A stretch of DNA of 64,000 nucleotides from assembly GCF_000271845.1 (NCBI RefSeq), contig NZ_JH719395.1, positions 4,394,146 through 4,458,145 of the forward strand, in the 5' to 3' direction. The DNA comes from Rhizobium leguminosarum bv. trifolii WSM2297. GTDB taxonomy: Bacteria; Pseudomonadota; Alphaproteobacteria; Rhizobiales; Rhizobiaceae. The translations under genes and the position numbers were made by a program. Each line of letters begins with the position of its first letter. The stretch's first letter is position 1. The notes beneath the pieces were generated by a model that saw only the letters and a list, made by a program, of their open reading frames with translations, made no database searches and was not told the DNA's origin. Positions 35,230 to 45,074 of this stretch are shown piece after piece.

Positions 35230-35616
35230 CGGTAGGCGACGCCTCCGGCTCTCGCTGTGATGTAATGAGCGTGCCAGACGCCCGCAACGAGCATAAAAAC
35301 ATCCGATCTATCATACGGCACCACGTCAGATCCGGCTGAATCAGCCGACAGCTATCCATCAGCGGACGTGGAGATCCCCAGTCGACAAAGACTCCGACAT
35401 GGAAAGTCGTAGCGGGTTTGTATCCCGTCTGCGCGACGCGTGGAGCCACGACAAACGACGGGAGCACGCTTGCCATCATGGCGGCGAAGAAGGCGAAGAG
35501 CTGAGCGGCCTTGCGTAACCGGCGGAAATTGAAAGTGACCGCCGAGGTGATTGAGAAATAAGCAGAAATCGTTAGGACTGGCCTCGTTATCGAAGCCTTT
35601 ATGGGGAATATATTGC
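35230..35616. other. intergenic stretch upstream of glmS
   Basis: No convincing gene. Leftward open frames here (35039-35479, 35352-35627) lack a domain and a ribosome-binding site. The segment must contain the glmS promoter. I could not recognise a glmS ribozyme, which would not be expected in this phylum. Confidence 0.45.
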
Positions 35617-37443
35617 ATGTGCGGCATTGTCGGGATCGTCGGAAATCAGCCTGTTGCCGGGCGCCTGGTCGATGCGCTGAAGCGTCTCGAATATCGCGGT
35701 TATGATTCCGCTGGTGTCGCTACCATCCATGAGGGGGTGATGGATCGCCGCCGTGCCGAAGGCAAGCTGTTCAATCTGGAAAAGCGCCTTGACGCCGAAC
35801 CGCTGCCCGGTGTGGTTGGCATCGCCCATACCCGTTGGGCGACCCATGGCGTTCCGAACGAGACCAACGCCCATCCGCATTTCGTCGAAGGTGTCGCCGT
35901 CGTCCATAACGGCATCATCGAGAACTTCTCCGAGTTGCGCGACGAGTTGACGGCGGAGGGGGCGCTCTTCGAACCCCAGACCGATACCGAAGTCGTTGCC
36001 CAGCTGATGGCGAAATATTTGCGCGAAGGCCTGGAGCCGCGCGCCGCCATGCTGCAGATGCTGAATCGGCTGACCGGCGCCTACGCGCTCGCCGTCATGC
36101 TCAAGGCCGATCCCGGTACGATCATGGCCGCTCGTTCCGGTCCGCCGCTTGCTGTCGGCTATGGCCGCGGTGAAATGTTCCTGGGTTCGGATGCAATTGC
36201 GCTCTCTCCCTTCACCAACGAGATCACCTATCTGGTCGACGGCGATTGCGCCGTCATCACCCGCGACAGCGTCGCCGTCGTCGATTTCGCCGGCAAGCCG
36301 GTCAAACGTGCTCGCCAGATCTCGCAGGCGACCGCCTATGTCGTCGACAAGGGCAATCACCGCCATTTCATGGAAAAGGAAATCTACGAGCAGCCGGAGG
36401 TTATTTCCCACGCGCTCAGCCATTATGTCGATTTCGCCGAGAACACGATCGGCGCCAACGCCGCTGCGATCGACTTTAAGGCGGCGACCGGCCTGGCGAT
36501 CTCGGCCTGCGGCACCGCCTATCTCGCCGGCCTCGTCGGCAAATACTGGTTCGAGCGTTATGCCCGCCTGCCTGTCGAGATCGACGTCGCTTCCGAATTC
36601 CGCTACCGCGAAATGCCGCTCTCGCCTTCGCAGGCTGCACTCTTCATCTCGCAGTCCGGCGAAACCGCCGACACACTTGCATCGCTGCGCTACTGCCGCG
36701 ACAACGGCCTGAAGATCGGCGCCGTCGTCAACGTCCGCGAATCGACGATTGCCCGCGAATCCGACGCCGTCTTCCCGATCATGGCAGGCCCTGAAATCGG
36801 CGTCGCCTCGACCAAGGCTTTCACCTGCCAGCTTGCCGTGCTGGCATCGCTGGCGATCGGCGCCGGCAAGGCGCGCGGCACGGTGAGCCCTGAGGAGGAG
36901 AGGGCGCTGGTGCGCCATCTCGCCGAAATGCCGCGGATCATGAGCCGGGTGCTGAACCTCATCCAGCCGCAGATGGAAAGCCTGTCGCGCGAGCTGTCGA
37001 AATGCAAGGATGTGCTCTATCTCGGCCGCGGCACCAGCTTCCCGCTCGCCATGGAAGGCGCGCTGAAGCTCAAGGAAATCTCCTATATCCACGCCGAAGG
37101 TTATGCCGCCGGCGAATTGAAGCACGGACCGATCGCGCTGATCGACGAGAACATGCCGGTTATCGTCATCGCCCCTTACGACCGTTTCTTCGAAAAGACC
37201 GTTTCCAACATGCAGGAAGTCGCAGCCCGCGGCGGCCGCATCATCTTCATCACCGACGAGGCCGGTGCGGCAGCCTCGAAACTGCCGACCATGGCGACCA
37301 TCACCCTGCCTGTGGTCGACGAAATCATCGCGCCGATGATCTTCTCTCTGCCGATCCAGCTGCTCGCCTATCACACCGCCGTTTTCATGGGGACCGATGT
37401 TGACCAGCCGCGCAACCTGGCGAAATCCGTGACCGTGGAATAA
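35617..37443 (+). CDS. glmS: glutamine-fructose-6-phosphate transaminase (isomerizing)
   Basis: GlmS makes glucosamine-6-phosphate from fructose-6-phosphate and glutamine, feeding UDP-GlcNAc for murein, lipid A and the amino sugars of the glycan genes downstream. The start at 35617 exposes the catalytic Cys2 (MCGIVGIVG) after Met removal. Residues 1-220 are the class II glutaminase (YRGYDSAGVAT, HTRWATHG). Two SIS domains follow (ACGTAYLAGLVGKYWFERYA; SQSGETADTLASLR; LGRGTSFPLAMEGALKLKEI; HAEGYAAGELKHGPIAL). The end is DQPRNLAKSVTVE. 608 residues is the normal length. No glmU is adjacent. Confidence 0.95.
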   Translation: MCGIVGIVGNQPVAGRLVDALKRLEYRGYDSAGVATIHEGVMDRRRAEGKLFNLEKRLDAEPLPGVVGIAHTRWATHGVPNETNAHPHFVEGVAVVHNGIIENFSELRDELTAEGALFEPQTDTEVVAQLMAKYLREGLEPRAAMLQMLNRLTGAYALAVMLKADPGTIMAARSGPPLAVGYGRGEMFLGSDAIALSPFTNEITYLVDGDCAVITRDSVAVVDFAGKPVKRARQISQATAYVVDKGNHRHFMEKEIYEQPEVISHALSHYVDFAENTIGANAAAIDFKAATGLAISACGTAYLAGLVGKYWFERYARLPVEIDVASEFRYREMPLSPSQAALFISQSGETADTLASLRYCRDNGLKIGAVVNVRESTIARESDAVFPIMAGPEIGVASTKAFTCQLAVLASLAIGAGKARGTVSPEEERALVRHLAEMPRIMSRVLNLIQPQMESLSRELSKCKDVLYLGRGTSFPLAMEGALKLKEISYIHAEGYAAGELKHGPIALIDENMPVIVIAPYDRFFEKTVSNMQEVAARGGRIIFITDEAGAAASKLPTMATITLPVVDEIIAPMIFSLPIQLLAYHTAVFMGTDVDQPRNLAKSVTVE

Positions 37444-37639
37444 GCCTGCGACGCCCCGACCCCTACGGCGAAATTACGGCCGCAACAGCGCGTGATCACA
37501 CAATCTATTCACAGCCGCAGATTAGTGTTCGATCTCAGATCGACTCACGCGCCCCACTTCGCTAAAGAGCTCGATGAGGTATCACTTGATCGATTCTACA
37601 GAACGATCGCCTGGGCGTTTAAGCCAGCCGAAATAACCA

Positions 37640-38840
37640 CCGTTCTTCAGGAGGCCACCAAGCGATCCGGGACAGATTGTTGGCAAGTGTGGGCGGTTCA
37701 GCACCGATATCCTCCGCAGGCGTGTTCAGGGCGACAAGCGCGGCATCCGGATCGCGATAGATTTTCTCCATCAAAACGGCCGCTCTGTCCAAGCGGCCGA
37801 CGAACGCTGCGCCAGCCGCCCATCCTCCTCCACGCTCCTACGAAGACAGTGGCCGACGGGATCAGATATCGTGGCCCTCTGGAAATCGCTTCGACCATCG
37901 TCTGCTGCGCTCTTTATTGTAGGCGACCCGCCGCTCCCGATCGATGGCAAAGCCGAGCGCCACGCTCGCCCTCTCCCAGAGCTTTTTCACCTGTCCCTCT
38001 TTGCGGCAATCCTCGTCCCGAGCCGGGAAAGGGTTTCGTCCATCTCCACCGTGGCGAGCGAAAAATGATCGATTCCCCTGCGCCGGGCGAAGTCGTCGGC
38101 ATATGCGCGATAACCGGCCTCGCTTTCAAAATCGAGCGTTGTCGTCTTGGCGCCCGAGCGCGACAACCGTTCGAGCAGTTGCTTAAACACATCCGGCCGA
38201 CGACTCTCCCGCTCGATGCGATCCCGGCGCGCTTCGGCGGTTTCAATCTGCTTGCCCGTCCAGACATTGCGATCGACTTTCCTCTCCTCGTAACGCTTCT
38301 GCCCCGTCTCCTCGTCCGCGACTGCAATCTGGACCTTGACCCGCTCGACACCATCCTTCGGCAGGGTGACGGTGTCGCCTTCTGAGACGCCTGCCTCCTC
38401 AAGCGCCTTTGGGGCAGGCTCACGCCCCACAGGCGATGGACGGTTCTGTCATTTGACATCGGCATAGGGGCTGTCGTCGGCATCCTGGTCATCGGGCCGA
38501 AATTTGGCTTCTCCGGTTTCGACGATCTCGCCGGTCACCCCGTGGCATGATCGGCACGCAGCTTGCGCTCTCATTCCGACCTCGGTGCAAAATCCTCGCC
38601 TGCTGCATAAAGATCGACGTGATCGCGATGCCGGGTCATCGACGCATAGGTCAGGTGCTGATCCAGCATGCCGGTGGCAAGCACGAAGGCGCGATCGACT
38701 GTAGCGCCTTGCGATTTGTGGATCGTTGCGGCATAGCCGTGATCGGCATTGCGATAGCTGCCTTCCTTGACGACGATATTGCGGCCATTGTCGATACGCA
38801 CCAACAGCAATGCAACCTTGCATTCCGATTTCAGTTGCGC
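37640..38840 (-). pseudogene. decayed third traA copy, inverted
   Basis: Reading leftwards, several frames match the TraA at 1-3095. They run VRIDNGRNIVVKEGSYRNAD and HGYAATIHKSQGATVDRAFV (from ~38830), GEIVETGEAKFRPDDQDADD (38530), ALEEAGVSEGDTVTLPKDGV onward (38400), FKQLLERLSRSGAKTTTLDF (38190), RYLIPSATVF (37880) and MEKIYRDPDAALVALNTPAE (37760). Frameshifts and small deletions separate the pieces, and the start and end of the gene are missing. Nucleotide identity over the best part looks close to 90% by eye. It is inverted relative to the first copy, 35 kb away. Confidence 0.85.
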
Positions 38841-38900
38841 TCGTTGCATAAAATGACAAGAAGGTGCTTGTCCGATTGATCCACGAGACGCTGGTTGATA

Positions 38901-40895
38901 ATGCCCGAAAATACGCCCACTGAGACACCGCGCTCGGCATGGTTCCTGATGTCGATGCAAGCGCTTGTCACCCCTTTGCTGGCGATGCCACGGGTCGCCA
39001 AACGCGCTCTGGCTTTGCTGGTGGATTCCAGCTTTTGTGTTCTGACGATCTGGCTGGCCTATTGCTTCCGGCTGAATGAATGGACGGTGCTGACCGGCGT
39101 GCAGTGGCTGCCGGTTTTCGTTTCGCTGTGCATGGCGCTTCCCATCTTCATCGTCATGGGCATGTATCGGGCGATCTTCCGTTATGCCAATCTGGCCGCT
39201 TTCATTACGGTCCTGAAGGCGATTGCGATCTACGGCTTCGCCTTCATGACGATCTTCACGGCTCTCAGCGTCCCGGGAGTTCCGAGAACCGTCGGCATTC
39301 TCCAGCCTTTCCTGCTGTTGATCGGGATCGGGCTGTCGCGGCTGGGTATCCGCTATTGGCTCGGAGATGCCTATCAGCGTATCCTTCACAAGAATATGCT
39401 CGCGAAGGTCCTGATCTATGGGGCGGGCAAGGCCGGGCGGCAACTGGCGGCTGCCCTGACGAACAGTGCCGAGCTCAACGTCGTCGGCTATCTGGATGAT
39501 GATCCGCGCCTCAAGGGCGGCGTCATGGGTGGCTTGCCGATTTATGACCCCGCGGATCTCCCGGTGCTTGCCGAAACGCTTGGCGTGCACAATGTGCTTC
39601 TTGCTCTTCCATCGGCATCCCGCCAGCGGCGCAACGAAATCCTGGAGCATATCCGCAAAGCCAGGGTGAATGTTCGCACATTGCCGGATCTGACGGCACT
39701 CGCCCAGGGACGTGTCACTGTTTCCGACATTCGTGAGCTGGAGATCGAAGATCTGCTGGGGAGGGAAGCGGTCGCGCCGCGGCAGGAGTTACTCGACAAG
39801 GCGATGCGCAACAAGGTGGTGATGGTCACCGGCGCCGGTGGCTCGATCGGCGGCGAGTTATGCCGCCAGATTCTCCGAAACGCACCTTCCAGCCTGATCC
39901 TGCTCGATCAGAACGAGTTTGCGCTTTATAATATCGATGCGGAATTGCGGAAGCTGGCCGAACTCTACGAGCATGAAGATCTGCAGATCGTTCCGATCCT
40001 CTGTTCCGTCCGCGATCAGGATCGCATGGAGCATATCATCCAGAGCTGGCGACCGCAGACGATCTATCATGCCGCCGCCTACAAACATGTGCCGCTTGTC
40101 GAACATAATGCCGTGGAGGGCATCAAGAACAACGTCATGGGTACGCTTGTTGCGGCTCGCGCAGCGTATAAATACGGTGTCTCGAATTTCGTGCTGATCA
40201 GTACGGACAAGGCGGTGCGTCCGACAAATGTGATGGGCGCCAGCAAGAGGCTGGCGGAGATGGTTCTGCAGGCGCTCGCAGCAGAATCGACGACCGACAG
40301 AATGCGAACGAATTTTTCCATGGTCCGCTTCGGAAACGTGCTCGGCTCATCCGGATCCGTCGTGCCGCTTTTCAGGCAGCAGATCAAGGATGGCGGCCCC
40401 GTTACGCTGACACATCGTGAGATAACCCGCTATTTCATGACCATTTCGGAAGCCTCGCAGCTGGTCATCCAGGCAGGCGCAATGGGCGAGGGCGGCGATG
40501 TTTTCCTGCTCGATATGGGCGAACCCGTTCGCATTGCCGATCTCGCCCGCAAGATGGTGGAACTGTCGGGATTGGCCGTCCGTGACGAGGATAATCCGGA
40601 CGGGGATATCGAGCTTTCCGTTACCGGTCTCAGGCCCGGCGAGAAGCTCTATGAAGAACTGCTGATCGGCGACAATCCGGAAACAACCGAACATCCCCGG
40701 ATCATGAAGGCGCATGAGGATTTCCTGCTCTGGCCGGAGCTTTTGAAAAAGCTCAACGCGCTCAATGCGGCATTGGATCGGAACGATATGATCGCCGCAC
40801 GTGCGACATTGGCGGAGCTTGTTTCCGGTTATTCGTCGACGGGTGAGGTCTCGGATCTGGCTTACACCGGCGCCGAAACCAACACGGCTGCCTGA
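38901..40895 (+). CDS. membrane-anchored nucleotide-sugar 4,6-dehydratase (WbpM/FlaA1/CapD family)
   Basis: 664 residues; the start is the ATG at 38901 (TTG at 38895 is also in frame). Residues ~30-170 form four membrane helices. A CoA-binding-like Rossmann domain follows (KVLIYGAGKAGRQLAAALTN), and then the SDR dehydratase with VMVTGAGGSIGGELCRQILR, YHAAAYKHVPLVEHN, LISTDKAVRPTNVMGASKRL (Met in place of the usual catalytic Tyr, a family trait) and RFGNVLGSSGSVVPLFRQQI. Relatives convert UDP-GlcNAc to the 4-keto-6-deoxy intermediate of D-QuiNAc or bacillosamine-type sugars. In R. etli such an enzyme starts O-antigen QuiNAc synthesis; that role is inferred here. Confidence 0.88.
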   Translation: MPENTPTETPRSAWFLMSMQALVTPLLAMPRVAKRALALLVDSSFCVLTIWLAYCFRLNEWTVLTGVQWLPVFVSLCMALPIFIVMGMYRAIFRYANLAAFITVLKAIAIYGFAFMTIFTALSVPGVPRTVGILQPFLLLIGIGLSRLGIRYWLGDAYQRILHKNMLAKVLIYGAGKAGRQLAAALTNSAELNVVGYLDDDPRLKGGVMGGLPIYDPADLPVLAETLGVHNVLLALPSASRQRRNEILEHIRKARVNVRTLPDLTALAQGRVTVSDIRELEIEDLLGREAVAPRQELLDKAMRNKVVMVTGAGGSIGGELCRQILRNAPSSLILLDQNEFALYNIDAELRKLAELYEHEDLQIVPILCSVRDQDRMEHIIQSWRPQTIYHAAAYKHVPLVEHNAVEGIKNNVMGTLVAARAAYKYGVSNFVLISTDKAVRPTNVMGASKRLAEMVLQALAAESTTDRMRTNFSMVRFGNVLGSSGSVVPLFRQQIKDGGPVTLTHREITRYFMTISEASQLVIQAGAMGEGGDVFLLDMGEPVRIADLARKMVELSGLAVRDEDNPDGDIELSVTGLRPGEKLYEELLIGDNPETTEHPRIMKAHEDFLLWPELLKKLNALNAALDRNDMIAARATLAELVSGYSSTGEVSDLAYTGAETNTAA

Positions 40896-40905
40896 AACAT
40901 CGATC

Positions 40906-40936
40906 ATCCTGCTCTAACTTAAAAACAGAGCAGGAT
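40906..40936. terminator. hairpin between dehydratase and O-antigen ligase genes
   Basis: ATCCTGCTCT and AGAGCAGGAT form a perfect 10-bp stem around an 11-base AT-rich loop in the 92-bp gap between two convergent genes. There is no T-run, so it is either a bidirectional factor-assisted terminator or part of a REP-like rhizobial intergenic element; the following GAAAACCGCTCACGCTTTTT resembles such repeats. Confidence 0.5.
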
Positions 40937-40987
40937 CTCATATGAAAACCGCTCACGCTTTTTGGCATGGTGCTCTAGGTGCGGACG

Positions 40988-42262
40988 TCAGTCTCGAACC
41001 ACCGGCGTAAAGCCCGTGGTGCCACGATCCACGCAAATAAGAGCGACGAGATAGGCGAAGATCGGATCCAAAGCCTTCTGATTGAACATGATGCCGAAGC
41101 TGCCGGTGATCACGTAGCTGCTGACGAGCAGCAGCGCGAGGGCAATGGCCAGATCCCGGCCGGGTCCGGCTTCCTTTCTCCATGCGCCGATCACTGGTGT
41201 TGCGAGCATTAGCGAAAGCGCTGCAATGCCGAAAATGCCGGCGTCGATCCCCGCGGTCAGAAAACCGTTGTGCACGTGCGAATAGGTCAGTTGCGGCCTT
41301 ATGCTTTCGGGCAGCTCTGCCAGCACCGAAGCCATCCGGTTTTGCGGGCCATAACCAGTCAACGGGTCCTTGCTGATTGCCGATACTGCACCTTTATACA
41401 GAGCGAACCGTGCACTCAGCGACGTGACTTCGCCATCGCTGCGTTCGAGCGATGCCATATTTTCCTGCAGCGCTTCGATGCGATGGAGGATTTGGCCGCT
41501 GCCGAGGGCGATAAGTCCCGCAAACAGTAAGGAACCGGTGATGGCGAGGCTGCGCAAACTCAGATGGAAGCTGTGTTTGCGAAAATACCAGAGAAAGATG
41601 ACGATATGAACCGGTATAACCAGCCAGGCCGAGCGCGTTCCGGAAAGCAGCACGCAGCCCAGGCCGGCGGCATATCCCAGTATGGCAATTCTTTGCTCAA
41701 CGCTCTTGGGTGATTGAACGTTAAGAAGCGCAATACCGCCGAAAAGAACACCTATGACGCCCAGCAGTGCAGCGTTCGAAGTTCCGGCCTCTGCTCTCTC
41801 GAGCAGAAACATGATCTGCAGCAGGCTAAAGAGAAAGGTGACGATCATGCCGATACCGGCGCCGAGGATAAACAGCGGCACGAGGCGGCCGTCGGGAGAT
41901 TGGCGCATCCGCGGCAATATCAGCCAGACCGAAAAGAAAGGCAGCAGCCGGAATATCCAGTCCAGTTCTTCGGAGTAGGGCGGATTGACGAATATGCTTG
42001 CGATCATCACCAGCGGGTAGATCGACATGCCAAGGGCAACCAGCCGGTCGGATCTCGACAGGTTAAAGGCCATGCTGCCTGTCGCCAGACAGTAGATGAC
42101 CCACACCATCGAGCCCAGAAGGATGAAGGAATTGAAGTTCGGCGAAAGTCCGGGAAGGATTGCAAACAGAAAGACCGCAATGCGGTTGTTTCGATCGAGT
42201 GCGCTTCCCGCTCCATTTTCAGGATAAAGCACTGCTATCTTCAGTTGTCTGAGGTATTTCAC
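40988..42262 (-). CDS. O-antigen ligase/polymerase family membrane protein (Wzy_C)
   Basis: 424 residues with about ten to twelve membrane segments. The family markers are VLLSGTRSAWLVIPVHIVIF in the membrane, the large periplasmic loop after ~residue 230, and the loop end TYSHVHNGFLTAGIDAGIFG, where the conserved histidine lies. WaaL-type ligases join undecaprenyl-linked O-antigen to lipid A-core. Wzy polymerases share the fold, so ligase versus polymerase cannot be fully separated. It is transcribed opposite to the main glycan operon. Confidence 0.82.
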   Translation of the reverse strand: MKYLRQLKIAVLYPENGAGSALDRNNRIAVFLFAILPGLSPNFNSFILLGSMVWVIYCLATGSMAFNLSRSDRLVALGMSIYPLVMIASIFVNPPYSEELDWIFRLLPFFSVWLILPRMRQSPDGRLVPLFILGAGIGMIVTFLFSLLQIMFLLERAEAGTSNAALLGVIGVLFGGIALLNVQSPKSVEQRIAILGYAAGLGCVLLSGTRSAWLVIPVHIVIFLWYFRKHSFHLSLRSLAITGSLLFAGLIALGSGQILHRIEALQENMASLERSDGEVTSLSARFALYKGAVSAISKDPLTGYGPQNRMASVLAELPESIRPQLTYSHVHNGFLTAGIDAGIFGIAALSLMLATPVIGAWRKEAGPGRDLAIALALLLVSSYVITGSFGIMFNQKALDPIFAYLVALICVDRGTTGFTPVVRD

Positions 42263-42479
42263 TTGCCGATCCTGACCATGCTGATGCCGTCTCGCTAAGG
42301 ACCGTAATCATCGCTGTCAAGTCGTTAATAAGGGGACAGCCGAGCCTTGCATATGGCTGTCGCAAACCGGCAACTGAGCATCAGCATGAGCCACGGCTCT
42401 GTTAGATGACGATAAGCAAATTGATGCGACTGCAAGCCAGTCCGCGTCGATTCGAACGCCTCACTGCACCGAAGGTAGT

Positions 42480-42905
42480 GGACGCCTGATCCGTGAGCGT
42501 CAACAGATAACAACGTTCCCACGGCCCCGTTCGCCCGGTTCCTCTTGCGGGCATGGCTCATAAGGCCGTGTCGGTTACGCATGCCGCATCCACGGTGCTT
42601 GTGGCGGGAATTCCAAATCGCCTGTCAGCCGTTTGACCAGAAGCTCCCGGATCTTGCGGCTCACCAAATATGGCTTCCCCTTCTTCAGCCACACGATCAT
42701 CGCCGTGACCGTTCGGGCAACTTATTAACATTCGAACCGGCCGGCGTGACCAGTTCCTCACGGCATCGAGCCTTTCGTCCTTGTAGCAGTTGAAGATCTT
42801 GTAGCCGGTCTCACGCGAAATGCCGAATTTCCCGCATATCTCGCTCATCCCCTTCCCCTTCCAGACAATAAGCACCAGAACGTTTGACGTTCATCCATAA
42901 CCGAA
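42480..42905 (-). pseudogene. IS481-family transposase relic
   Basis: Fragments in different frames match the start of IS481 transposases in order: SVMDERQ (about 42890), MSEICGKFGISRETGYKIFN (42850-42790), then in a shifted phase IVWLKKGKPYLVSRKIRELL-like residues (42700) and finally RHGLMSHARKRNRANG (about 42560). The DDE domain is missing. The rest of the 1-kb gap (42263-42480 and 42906-43286) shows no gene; it should include the promoter of the glycan operon that begins at 43287. Confidence 0.68.
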
Positions 42906-43286
42906 GTCTCTACACCTCCCGATCAAAACCGAAAAATGCAACCCAAGCCTTCGATATATATCGTCATCTACCTCTCAGGTCGGACAAACCCCATACCATC
43001 AGGCCCGCAACCAAAGTTGACAAAGCTTACACTTGGCATAATCCTTTGACGACTTGAGGCATCAGCTCGGCAAGCGGCTTGGGATACCCTGCCGTAGCCC
43101 CTCGCCCAGATGGAACAGAAGAGTTGTTAGACGGGAGGAGAATGATTCTCAAAGCCCGGCAACCGTAAAACAACTTCACCCCCCGGGAGATACTTGTCGG
43201 TGATAAGCTCCCTTTCGTTGGCAGTCGAATTGTGCGAAAGAGTGCAACTCGAACGGCTAGCGGCCTGTACATATTGAAGACGAGTT

Positions 43287-45074
43287 ATGAAATTACCGAT
43301 CAAGGAAAGTCTGGCACTTCTCGACCCGAAGACGCGCCGGAAGCTACCACTCATGACGCTGAGCTTTGCAGTTGCAGCAGCCTTGGATGCAATCGGCGTT
43401 GCGTTATTTTTTCCGCTTGTTCTCGCACTTGTCGATCCGGCGAGCTCCGCCAAGCTTCCGATGCTGGGACGATTTTTCAGTCCGACAGAGCTGGCCGAGC
43501 CGCGTTTCATCATTTTTCTGCTGGCTTGCCTGATTGCATGTGTTTTCGTGTTCAAGAACATACTCTCGGTGACTTTGCTCTCGTGGCAATACAAGGTTCT
43601 TTTCACTGCGGAAGCCGAACTTGGCAGCAGGCTTTACGCCAGCTACCTTCAAAGACCCTGGCCTTCCATCGCGAACAGAAACTCCTCTGAACTCATTCGC
43701 AATGCGTCGGTGTCCTGTAGCCAGATTTTCCTGACTTTCATCATTCCCTTGTTTACGATCATCGTTAATCTTTTGCTATTCTGCGTGATTTTCGTTGTCC
43801 TTCTTCTTGTTGATACACCGACCGCCGTTGGTGCGGCTATACTGGTTGCTATCTTCGGCGGCGCCTACTTCTGGGTCGTGAAAGCTCATCTTCATCGCAT
43901 CGGCGTCCGCTTCCAGGATGCGAATTTCGAACTTCTGAACGAATTGAAGCAAGGAATAGGCGCCGGGCGTGAAATTCGAGTTCTGGGTAGACAAGACGAG
44001 TTTGTCAGAAGACTGCGCTTTTCGCGCGAGAAGTACGCCAATGCGCAAGCATTGCGGAATGTTCTGACGCAGTTGCCGCGGTACTATCTCGAAGTCGTTC
44101 TCGTATTTGTTGTACTGGCAATCATATCGATCATGGCTATTGTTCGGCCGGTCGTGGAAATTGCGCCTGTACTAGCAGTCTTTGGTTTTGCGTCGCTGCG
44201 ACTTATGGATGCGACGAATGCAATCTTGGGGGCTGCGCAGCAGATGCGTATTGGCGCACCGGCCGTGATCGCAGTCAGCGCCGAGTTCCGTGATAAGGTC
44301 GTTGCCCAACCAGGTCCCAAAGAACTAGATCGTTCGCTCGAAAAGCCTGGCGAAACTGGATTGGTTCTGGAGAACGTGAATTTTGCCTATGGCCGAGGCG
44401 ACCAAATCCTGAGAAACGTAGATCTTAGAATCGAATGGGGGGAATGCCTCGGCATCGTCGGCAAATCAGGAAGCGGCAAAAGCACTCTTTTCGACATAAT
44501 GATCGGCTTGCTCCCGCCCACTGCAGGCACAATACGTTGCGACGGAAGTGACATCGCGCACCAGCGCGATGCTTGGCTGGCGCGGATAGGCTATGTTCCA
44601 CAGTTCGTTTATCTGTCGGACGAGAGTCTTCGACAGAACATCGCGTTTGGTGTCGCGGAGGCGTCGATCGATAACAGCCGCGTTGCTAAGGCAATCGAAC
44701 TCGCGCAATTGACCGATTTCGTTAATCAGCTCCCGCGAGGCGTTGTTACTCTGGTCGGCGAGCAGGGGGCCGCTATTTCCGGAGGCCAGCGGCAGCGAAT
44801 TGGTATAGCGCGTGCGCTATATCACGATCCTGATGTCATCTTCATGGACGAGGCTACTTCTGCACTCGACAACGAAACCGAAAGCGCAGTCGTCGAGACC
44901 CTGGAATCGTTAAAGGGCGATAAAACCATTGTGGTCATTGCCCACAGGCTGAGCACATTGAAGCCCTGTGACCGGATTCTCCTTTTGGAGGATGGAGCGC
45001 TCCGACAATGGGGCCAGGCGAGCGAGGCTGTGGATGACGAGCACCAGGATTGCTCGGCTGGGGAGATGCAATGA
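43287..45074 (+). CDS. ABC-type lipid-linked oligosaccharide flippase (MsbA/PglK-like)
   Basis: A 595-residue half-transporter with fused domains. Six membrane helices span residues ~20-310 and an ATPase follows with Walker A (VGKSGSGKSTLFD), a Q-loop (IGYVPQFVYLSDESLRQNI), signature ISGGQRQRIGIARAL, Walker B DVIFMDEATSALD and the H-loop IAHRLSTLKPCDRI. Homodimers of this type (PglK, MsbA, WlaB) flip lipid-linked glycans or lipids. At the head of a glycan operon with no Wzx-type flippase in view, export of the undecaprenyl-linked repeat is the likely role. The stop overlaps the next gene (ATGA). Confidence 0.85.
   Translation: MKLPIKESLALLDPKTRRKLPLMTLSFAVAAALDAIGVALFFPLVLALVDPASSAKLPMLGRFFSPTELAEPRFIIFLLACLIACVFVFKNILSVTLLSWQYKVLFTAEAELGSRLYASYLQRPWPSIANRNSSELIRNASVSCSQIFLTFIIPLFTIIVNLLLFCVIFVVLLLVDTPTAVGAAILVAIFGGAYFWVVKAHLHRIGVRFQDANFELLNELKQGIGAGREIRVLGRQDEFVRRLRFSREKYANAQALRNVLTQLPRYYLEVVLVFVVLAIISIMAIVRPVVEIAPVLAVFGFASLRLMDATNAILGAAQQMRIGAPAVIAVSAEFRDKVVAQPGPKELDRSLEKPGETGLVLENVNFAYGRGDQILRNVDLRIEWGECLGIVGKSGSGKSTLFDIMIGLLPPTAGTIRCDGSDIAHQRDAWLARIGYVPQFVYLSDESLRQNIAFGVAEASIDNSRVAKAIELAQLTDFVNQLPRGVVTLVGEQGAAISGGQRQRIGIARALYHDPDVIFMDEATSALDNETESAVVETLESLKGDKTIVVIAHRLSTLKPCDRILLLEDGALRQWGQASEAVDDEHQDCSAGEMQ

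Noticed and set aside
35039..35479. 146-codon minus-strand frame upstream of glmS
   Set aside because: No domain, no RBS, cysteine/serine/arginine-rich composition, and it overlaps the better-supported small ORF at 35092.
35599..37374. 591-codon minus-strand frame opposite glmS
   Set aside because: Antisense shadow of glmS with the typical low-information composition.
38571..39650. 359-codon minus-strand frame crossing the start of the CapD-like gene
   Set aside because: Only its last ~85 codons are real homology (the traA relic); the rest is antisense to the dehydratase gene.
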